Positions 30,412-35,956 of a DNA stretch of 35,956 nt are shown piece after piece. A program made the position numbers and the translations under genes. The notes under the pieces are model-generated. The model did no database searches and was not told where the DNA came from. It saw nothing but the letters and a program-made list of their open reading frames with translations. Position 1 is the first letter of the stretch; each line of letters opens with the position of its first letter. This DNA comes from Candidatus Aquidulcis sp. (lineage in GTDB: Bacteria; Chloroflexota; Anaerolineae; Anaerolineales; UBA4823). The stretch covers positions 1-35,956 of the forward strand of contig DYIZ01000058.1 in the NCBI GenBank assembly GCA_020723385.1. Direction: 5' to 3'.

Positions 30412-32799
30412 ATGTCCACCACCCTCGAATCCCCGTTCTTTCAATTGACCCTCGACCCCGCCGCATCCTGTTGGAGCGTGTCCCCTGCCGATGGTCGCCT
30501 GCCCCCGATTTCGGCTATACGAATGATTTTACGCTATCGAGCCGGTATGAGCCAGAGAACCACTGGGGCGTGGCTCTCCCCCGAGATCAGCGGCCCCCAA
30601 GTCGTCAGCTCCCCGCACGGCCCCCTGCGCCAGATCACCCTGCGCACCGCCGCCGACCCATCGGGGCTGCGCCTTGCCATCGTCTTTGCCCTGCCAGAAA
30701 ATTATCCGCTCGTGCTGTGGAAAGTGACGGTCGAGAACTCTAGCAGTAAACCGGTTTTACTGGATACCATCGAAATGTTGCAGGTCGAAGGTTGCAGGTT
30801 CTCCAACCAACCGTCAACCGCTACCTGTCAACCATCCTTTTTTTCCAACGGTTGGCAGTCGTGGAGCCATTCGAACGTTTACGGGCTGTCTGACCGGGCG
30901 TACCGCAACCGGCTCGGCCCGTTCCAGGCCCCGATGTGCGTCAACCCCGGCACGCCGCAGCCCAAAGATGCCGGCCATTTCACCAGCGATATGTTTGGCG
31001 TGCTGGCTGACCGCGTCACGCGCGCCGGCTGGCTGGCGGGCTTCCTCTCGCAGAAGCAGCACTTCGGCTCGCTGGAGGCCAGGCTCGACCCCCAGGGCAG
31101 TTCGCTGCGCCTGTGGGCCAACGGCGATGGGGCGCGCCTCGACCCTTCGGTAGGCTCAGGGCAGGCTCCCGGCGCATCTGTCGCCACCGATTGGGCCTGC
31201 CTGCACACGCTCGAGGCCGATTCTCCCGACCCGCTGGGACCATACCTCGACGCAGTCGCTCGCGAACATTTGCTCCACGCCCCTCGCCCCACGCCCGACG
31301 CGGTTCCCACCGGCTGGTGTAGCTGGTATCACTTTTTTCAAAAGGTCACCGCGGAAGATGTGCGCCGCAATTTGGCAACCGCGGCTGCGGCACGCGACAG
31401 CCTGCCGCTGGGCATGATCCAGCTCGACGACGGCTTCGAATATCAAATTGGCGATTGGTTCAAGTTCAACGGGAAATTCCCCGGGGGAGTCTCCCCGCTG
31501 GCGGCGGAGATCCGCCAGGAGGGGTTCACCCCTGGGCTGTGGCTGGCCCCATTCATCGTCCACCCCAAATCCATGCTTGCCAACACCCATCCCGATTGGC
31601 TGCTGCGCGGCCGGGCAGGGCGTCCGGTCAACGCCGGGTATGTGTGGGATGCCTTCAATTACGCCCTCGATCTCACCCATCCCGAGGCGCGGCAGTATGC
31701 CTGCGACGTGATCCACACGGCCAGTCACGAGTGGGGCTACGATTTTCTCAAGCTGGATTTTCTGTATGCCGCGTCTCTGCCGGGGCGTTACCGTAACCCC
31801 ACGATGACGCGTGCCCAGGCGCTGCGTCTCGGCCTGGATGCGCTGCGCCAGGCCGCCGGGGACGGCGTTCACCTGTTGGGCTGCGGCTGCCCGCTGGGAT
31901 CGGGCGTCGGCATTTTCGACTCGATGCGCATCAGTTGCGACGTGTCGCCGCGCTGGACACCGGTCTGGAACGGCATCGAGTTTTTCTTCCGCGACGAGCC
32001 GGATATGCCCTCAGCGCGCAACGCCATCCATAACACGCTCACCCGCCTGCCGCTGCACCGCCGCTGGTGGGTCAACGACCCCGACTGCCTGTTGCTGCGC
32101 CCGGAGAGCGATCTGACCTTGCCCGAAGTGCAAACCCTGGCAACCGCGATTGCGCTGTCGGGCGGCACACTGCTGCTCTCCGATGATCTGTCGAAACTGC
32201 CCGAGGAGCGGCTGCGCATCGCCCGGCAGTTATTGCCACTCATCGGGAAAGCGGCGCGCGCCCTCGACTGGCTCGACGCCGATCCGCCCAACCATTTGCG
32301 CCTCGATCTGGAAAACGTCACGGGGCGTTGGCACCTGCTGGCCGCCTTCAACTGGGACGATGCCCCGCGTGAATTGCCGTTGACTCCAGAAATGTTCGGT
32401 TTGCCGAAAGGCGAGTATTTTGCACGCGAGTTCTGGCCGTCATCAGCCCACCTGCCCCCTTCTCGAAAGTGGGAAATGGGGGAAGTTCCTGCACATGGCG
32501 TGCGCTTGCTCGCGGTGCGAGCCGTCACGCCCGGCGCGGCGCAGTATCTCGGCAGCGATCTGCACATCTCGCAGGGATTGGAAGTTGTCGAATGGCAGAC
32601 CGGGGTCTTGGAGGCCCCTGGAGTCTCGTTGCGGGTCGAGCGCCCCGGCCGCGCCGAAGGCAGCATCTACCTGGCGCTGCCGCATCCGCCGCAGTCCGTC
32701 ACGCTGAACGGGCAGCAGGCGGCGTGGGAGGCGGCGGGCGAGGGGTGCTACCGGCTGGGAATGATATTCGAGGGAATAGCTCAGATACAGATAAGGTAG
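30412..32799 (+). CDS. GH36 family alpha-galactosidase
   Basis: A 795-residue glycoside hydrolase, predicted to release alpha-galactose from raffinose-type sugars. The N-terminal beta-sandwich contains FSNGWQSWSHSNVYG; the TIM barrel begins TGWCSWYHFF, followed by GMIQLDDGFE and GLWLAPFIVHP. Asp449 in FLKLDFLY is the expected nucleophile and Asp510 in MRISCDVSP the acid/base. There is no signal peptide, so it is cytoplasmic. Three repeat-derived insertions sit outside the active site (residues about 125-141, 244-253 and 680-690). GGAGG lies six bases before ATG at 30412; an upstream in-frame ATG overlaps the M20 gene. Confidence 0.9.
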   Translation: MSTTLESPFFQLTLDPAASCWSVSPADGRLPPISAIRMILRYRAGMSQRTTGAWLSPEISGPQVVSSPHGPLRQITLRTAADPSGLRLAIVFALPENYPLVLWKVTVENSSSKPVLLDTIEMLQVEGCRFSNQPSTATCQPSFFSNGWQSWSHSNVYGLSDRAYRNRLGPFQAPMCVNPGTPQPKDAGHFTSDMFGVLADRVTRAGWLAGFLSQKQHFGSLEARLDPQGSSLRLWANGDGARLDPSVGSGQAPGASVATDWACLHTLEADSPDPLGPYLDAVAREHLLHAPRPTPDAVPTGWCSWYHFFQKVTAEDVRRNLATAAAARDSLPLGMIQLDDGFEYQIGDWFKFNGKFPGGVSPLAAEIRQEGFTPGLWLAPFIVHPKSMLANTHPDWLLRGRAGRPVNAGYVWDAFNYALDLTHPEARQYACDVIHTASHEWGYDFLKLDFLYAASLPGRYRNPTMTRAQALRLGLDALRQAAGDGVHLLGCGCPLGSGVGIFDSMRISCDVSPRWTPVWNGIEFFFRDEPDMPSARNAIHNTLTRLPLHRRWWVNDPDCLLLRPESDLTLPEVQTLATAIALSGGTLLLSDDLSKLPEERLRIARQLLPLIGKAARALDWLDADPPNHLRLDLENVTGRWHLLAAFNWDDAPRELPLTPEMFGLPKGEYFAREFWPSSAHLPPSRKWEMGEVPAHGVRLLAVRAVTPGAAQYLGSDLHISQGLEVVEWQTGVLEAPGVSLRVERPGRAEGSIYLALPHPPQSVTLNGQQAAWEAAGEGCYRLGMIFEGIAQIQIR
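30785..30836. repeat. GGTTGAC/AACCTGC heptamer-like tract in the GH36 gene
   Basis: GTCGAAGGTTGCAGGTT units face AACCAACCGTCAACC and CCTGTCAACC. The GGTTGAC unit is shared with the mutS2 tract at 7684-7711. It encodes VEGCRFSNQPSTATCQPS. Confidence 0.6.
31143..31167. repeat. Dispersed CCCTTCGG...GCTCAGGGCAGGC element in the GH36 gene
   Basis: The 25 bp match, from memory, an element dispersed in many bacterial genomes (CTTCGgcAGGCTCAGGgCAGGC). It is read in frame as PSVGSGQA. Confidence 0.6.
32451..32480. repeat. CCCCTTCTC...GGGAAATGGGGG element in the GH36 gene
   Basis: It resembles a decayed copy of the CCCCTTCTCCC/GGGAGAAGGGG hairpin family at 15834-15894. It encodes HLPPSRKWEMGE. Confidence 0.4.
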
Positions 32800-32814
32800 T
32801 ATAGGAAGTATGTT

Positions 32815-34062
32815 ATGTCACCTATCTCTCTGCTACCGAAGATTCCAATCTCCCTGCTCATTTTTGGAACAGTAATAAGTATAACAATTGTCATTGCTTT
32901 GTCTCCTCACCCAACAGCCAGCCAAGAAATGATACAAATGCCTTTAAGTTGGCAAATCCAAATAGTGGATAGTGGGAATGTAACTGGACCTACCTACTTG
33001 ATGCTTGATAGCAATGGGTATCCAAAAATTGCTTATATCGAGAGGACTACACCGGCTTATAATCTTAAATATGCAAGTTGGAATGGCCAATTTTGGGAAT
33101 TCACGACCGTGGACGATTGTACATGCATAGGAACAGGCAGTGTGTCTTTAGCTCTAGATAATGCCGATGAACCACATATCAGTTATCACAATTATACAAA
33201 CAACACCCTTAAATATGCCCAATTAGTAAACGGAAATTGGGTCATAGAAACTGTAGACAGTAGTTCGGCAGGAAGCGGGAATTTTATAATCCTCGATGCT
33301 AATAACAACCCTCATATCGTATATTTTGCACAAGAAGGCGATCTGAAATATGCTCATTATCAAGAATCTGCTTGGAGTTATCAACTTATCGAATCCCATG
33401 CAATGCCGACCCCCATCTCACATGAAATAAGTCTAGCGATAAATAGCTTAGGGTTACTCGGTGTTAGCTATCCATCTCAAGAATACAAACTAAAATATGC
33501 TCATCAGTTAGATAACGGTGAATGGGTAATTCAAGTCGTGAACGATGTTGATGGCTTATTGACTTCTCTGGTATTTGATAACCAAGATTACCCACATATC
33601 GTAATTGACGAAAATGAAATTAGGTATGTGAAATGGACAGGGAACAGTTGGGATATTCAAATTGTAGATTCGGGATTTCTTGGCTCTCTCGCTTTGGACA
33701 ATGCAGGTTATCCTGCGATCAGTTATTATCGTATTGGGTTGAGATTTGCTTACTGGGTCGGAAACGAGTGGGATATTCACACCGTAGATGGTTCTCAAGC
33801 GGTAGGCTATGACTCATCTCTGTTCATTGACAGCGAAAATCATCCTCACATCAGTTATATTGATAGCAATAATAGAGACTTAAAATACGCGGTAGGTGTT
33901 TTGCCACCCTCACCAACCGCTACGAGCACTCCCTTGCTTACTCAAACAGCCACTCCTACGGCCACAACGACATCATTTCCAACCATCACTACCACGCCAT
34001 CGCCCACCGCCATCCCCGAGTCGTCCCCATCTTTCTATTTCTTACCCATAATCCAAAATTAA
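32815..34062 (+). CDS. AT-rich secreted beta-propeller-like repeat protein
   Basis: A 415-residue exported protein that I do not assign to a named enzyme family. An N-terminal hydrophobic segment (LLIFGTVISITIVIALS) serves as signal peptide. Residues about 45-355 hold roughly seven repeats of about 45 residues, each with LKYA..., W...VD/V, S.ALD...., and PHISY, a propeller-like pattern. Then come a Thr/Pro linker and the tail SFYFLPIIQN. AGGAAG lies six bases before ATG. The codons are AT-rich while both neighbours are GC-rich, which points to acquisition from another source. A surface-binding role is likely. Confidence 0.78.
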   Translation: MSPISLLPKIPISLLIFGTVISITIVIALSPHPTASQEMIQMPLSWQIQIVDSGNVTGPTYLMLDSNGYPKIAYIERTTPAYNLKYASWNGQFWEFTTVDDCTCIGTGSVSLALDNADEPHISYHNYTNNTLKYAQLVNGNWVIETVDSSSAGSGNFIILDANNNPHIVYFAQEGDLKYAHYQESAWSYQLIESHAMPTPISHEISLAINSLGLLGVSYPSQEYKLKYAHQLDNGEWVIQVVNDVDGLLTSLVFDNQDYPHIVIDENEIRYVKWTGNSWDIQIVDSGFLGSLALDNAGYPAISYYRIGLRFAYWVGNEWDIHTVDGSQAVGYDSSLFIDSENHPHISYIDSNNRDLKYAVGVLPPSPTATSTPLLTQTATPTATTTSFPTITTTPSPTAIPESSPSFYFLPIIQN

Positions 34063-34082
34063 AACACCTTTGCTCTCTCGAT

Positions 34083-34116
34083 TTCACTAACAACTGCTAA
34101 CTGATCACTGACAACT
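34083..34116. repeat. ACTGNTAACTGATCACTGA tract
   Basis: CACTAACAACTGCTAACTGATCACTGACAAC between two same-strand genes belongs to the CAGT/ACTG family of 3857-3936. Confidence 0.6.
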
Positions 34117-34125
34117 TCCTCCCCC

Positions 34126-35956
34126 ATGCCCCCTATCCCTTCATCCCCCCTCACCTCCCTCCTCACCCCGCGCGGCGTCGCCATCATCGGCGCGTCGGCG
34201 GACCCGGCCAAGCTGGGCTACGCCCTGGCGCGCAATCTCGTCAACAGCGGCTACACCGGCGCAATCCATCTCGTCAACCCCAAGGGCGGCGAACTCTTCG
34301 ACCGCCCAATGGTCACAGCCATCGCCGAGATTCCCGACCCGGTGGATTTGGCTGTGATCCTCGTCCCCGCGCCCGCCGCGCCGCAGGCGCTGCGCGAGTG
34401 CGGTGTGCGCGGCATCCCGGCGGCCATCGTTCTCTCGGGCGGCTTCCGCGAGACCAGCCCCGAAGGCGCAGCGCTGGAGGCCGAATGCCTGCGCATCGCC
34501 GGCGAAAACGGGATGCGCTTCCTCGGCCCCAACTGTGTCGGGCTGCTCGACACCCACCAGCCGCTCGACGCCACCTTCCTGCCGCCTCCCGGCCCGCTGC
34601 CAGGCGACCTGGCTTTCCTCTCTCACTCGGGGGCGATGTGCCTGATCGTCACTGCCTGGGCGCGCGCCCAGGGATTCGGCTTCTCGCGGCTGGTCAGCCT
34701 GGGCAACCAGGCCGATGTGACCGAGACCGACCTGCTGGCCCCCATCGCCGCTGACCCCGCCACACGCGTGCTGACGATGTACCTGGAAGGCGTCAGCGAC
34801 GGGCGGCGCTTTATCGCCGAGGCCGGGCAAGTCTCCCGTCAAAAGCCGATGGTGGCTCTCAAAGTGGGTCGTTACGCCAGCGGGCGGCGCGCCGCCGCCT
34901 CGCATACCGGCGCGCTGGCCGGGCAGGACGCGGCTTACGACGCGGCATTTCGCCGCGCCGGGGTGATGCGCGCCAACGCCATGCAAGAGCTGTTCGACTG
35001 GGCGCGCGCCCTGGCGCGCAGCCCGCTGCCCAAAGGCCGCTCGGTGGCCGTGCTGACCAACGCCGGCGGCCCCGGCGTCACCGCCGCCGACGCGCTGGAA
35101 GCCAACGGCCTGCGCCTGGCCGATCTGTCCGACGAGACTCAATCCGCGCTGCGTTCGCTGCTGATTTCCGCGGCCAGCATCCACAACCCGGTGGATATGC
35201 TGGCTGCTGCCACGCCCGAACAATATGCCGCCTGCCTGAAACTGCTGCTCGCCGACCCCGGCGTGGACAGCGCGCTGGTCATCTTCCCCTCCTCGCCGGT
35301 GTATAACGACGTGAACGTGGCCGAAGCGCTGATCGCCGTCATCGAGACCGCCGAAAAGCCGGTGGTGACAGCGCTGATGGGCGCGGGGATGGTCAAGGGT
35401 GCGGTCGAGCGCTTCCGGGCGGCGCGCCTCCCGGATTTCGAGTTCCCCGAGTGGGCGGCGTCGGCGCTGGCGGCCCTCGCCCGGCGGGCGGAATTTCTCT
35501 CCCAGCCGGAACAATCTCCCGAGAGGCCGGTCGCACAACAACCGGTTTTCGATGGCAATGTCAACCAGCTTCTCGCCGCTTACGGGATCCCCACCGTTCC
35601 CATCGAGCTGGCTGCTTCCGCCGAGGAAGCCGTTTCGCTCTCGAACCGCATGGGATACCCGGTCGCCCTGAAAGTCGCCTCGCCCGATATCTCCCACAAA
35701 TCCGACGTAAACGGCGTGCTGCTCGGCCTCGACAGCCCCGAGGCGGTGAGGCGCGGCTTCGAGACGGTGGTCGCCAATGCCCGCGCCGCTCAGCCGAATG
35801 CGCGTATCGAGGGCGTCCACGTCCAGCGCATGATCCCGCCGGGGCAAGAGGTGATCATCGGGGTGACGCGCGACCCGCAGTTTGGCCCGCTGGTGATGTT
35901 CGGCTCGGGCGGCGTGGAAGTGGAGGGGCTGAAGGATGTGGCCTTTGCGCTGGCCC
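34126..35956 (+). CDS. NDP-forming acyl-CoA synthetase (acetate-CoA ligase type), 3' end outside window
   Basis: An alpha-beta fusion of the ADP-forming acyl-CoA synthetase superfamily, converting acyl-CoA, ADP and phosphate to acid, CoA and ATP, or the reverse. Visible are the CoA-binding domain (TPRGVAIIGASADPAKLGY), succinyl-CoA-synthetase-like domains with LVLSGGF-like loop IVLSGGFRETSP, FLGPNCVGLLD and FLSHSGAM, the ASHTGALAGQDAAYDAAF segment with the conserved His, NAGGPGV, and from about residue 475 the ATP-grasp part (GYPVALKVASPDISHKSDVNGV) that runs off the edge. 610 codons are present. ATG at 34126 is the first in frame with the family N-terminus; no ribosome site is clear. With an AOR nearby, ATP formation from acyl-CoA is plausible. 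Confidence 0.9.
   Translation, partial: MPPIPSSPLTSLLTPRGVAIIGASADPAKLGYALARNLVNSGYTGAIHLVNPKGGELFDRPMVTAIAEIPDPVDLAVILVPAPAAPQALRECGVRGIPAAIVLSGGFRETSPEGAALEAECLRIAGENGMRFLGPNCVGLLDTHQPLDATFLPPPGPLPGDLAFLSHSGAMCLIVTAWARAQGFGFSRLVSLGNQADVTETDLLAPIAADPATRVLTMYLEGVSDGRRFIAEAGQVSRQKPMVALKVGRYASGRRAAASHTGALAGQDAAYDAAFRRAGVMRANAMQELFDWARALARSPLPKGRSVAVLTNAGGPGVTAADALEANGLRLADLSDETQSALRSLLISAASIHNPVDMLAAATPEQYAACLKLLLADPGVDSALVIFPSSPVYNDVNVAEALIAVIETAEKPVVTALMGAGMVKGAVERFRAARLPDFEFPEWAASALAALARRAEFLSQPEQSPERPVAQQPVFDGNVNQLLAAYGIPTVPIELAASAEEAVSLSNRMGYPVALKVASPDISHKSDVNGVLLGLDSPEAVRRGFETVVANARAAQPNARIEGVHVQRMIPPGQEVIIGVTRDPQFGPLVMFGSGGVEVEGLKDVAFALA

Noticed and set aside
34141-35847. 568-codon open frame opposite the acyl-CoA synthetase
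   Set aside because: The plus-strand frame shows the complete family motifs; the reverse protein is low-complexity Gly/Arg/Gln sequence.
1-35956. tRNA, rRNA or riboswitch
   Set aside because: No cloverleaf with a CCA-type end, no rRNA signature and no recognisable riboswitch core was seen in the gaps.

Overview
The window looks like a chromosomal segment of a Chloroflexota bacterium, most likely Anaerolineae-like. This placement is inferred from gene content and style, not from a marker gene. The clues are GC-rich housekeeping genes, WD40 and beta-propeller lipoproteins with Pro/Thr-rich linkers, secreted proteins with a [YF]LP[VI] C-terminal tail, a two-subunit class I fumarase, an ECF sigma/anti-sigma pair with a PPAPD motif, and very many short palindromic and heptamer repeats in and between genes.

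Layout. 1-619: 3' part of a metallophosphoesterase. 759-3217 (minus): two-subunit iron-sulfur fumarase followed by a VIT1/CCC1-type metal transporter. 3397-3855: a CX5R phosphatase. 3916-5136 (minus): a WD40 lipoprotein whose linker is built from a palindromic DNA repeat. 5243-5900: an antitoxin-like plus PIN-toxin pair. 6160-8673 (minus): MutS2, interrupted in frame by three heptamer-repeat tracts. 8923-12245: an AT-richer accessory block on the minus strand (lipoprotein with FG-GAP-like repeats, Cys-rich hypothetical, four-helix membrane protein), bounded by copies of a ~110 bp repeat and abutting what looks like the broken 3' end of a native gene. 12522-15803: a large secreted protein of carboxypeptidase-regulatory-like repeats. 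15907-18800 (minus): ECF sigma factor, membrane anti-sigma and a propeller lipoprotein. 18877-21056: NarL-type histidine kinase overlapping an alpha/beta hydrolase. 21245-24762: sdhCDAB. 24837-32799: AOR-family tungsten enzyme, four-cluster ferredoxin, DUF362 protein, M20-type amidohydrolase and GH36 alpha-galactosidase. 32815-34062: an AT-rich secreted propeller. 34126-end: NDP-forming acyl-CoA synthetase, cut by the window edge.

How the genes fit together. Succinate dehydrogenase and fumarase give two consecutive TCA steps, and the gaps inside both gene sets carry the same 14-bp hairpin arm. The AOR enzyme with its ferredoxin and the ADP-forming acyl-CoA synthetase would fit peptide or sugar fermentation, in which aldehydes or acyl-CoAs become acids with ferredoxin reduction or ATP gain. 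This is inference. The ECF/anti-sigma/lipoprotein set and the kinase are envelope or environment sensing modules.

The most unusual aspect is the repeat load. Many intergenic gaps hold an inverted pair of short degenerate tandem repeats, each gap with its own sequence family, and the same families have entered coding sequences in frame (MutS2, WD40 lipoprotein, GH36). No tRNA, rRNA, CRISPR array, transposase or integrase was recognised.
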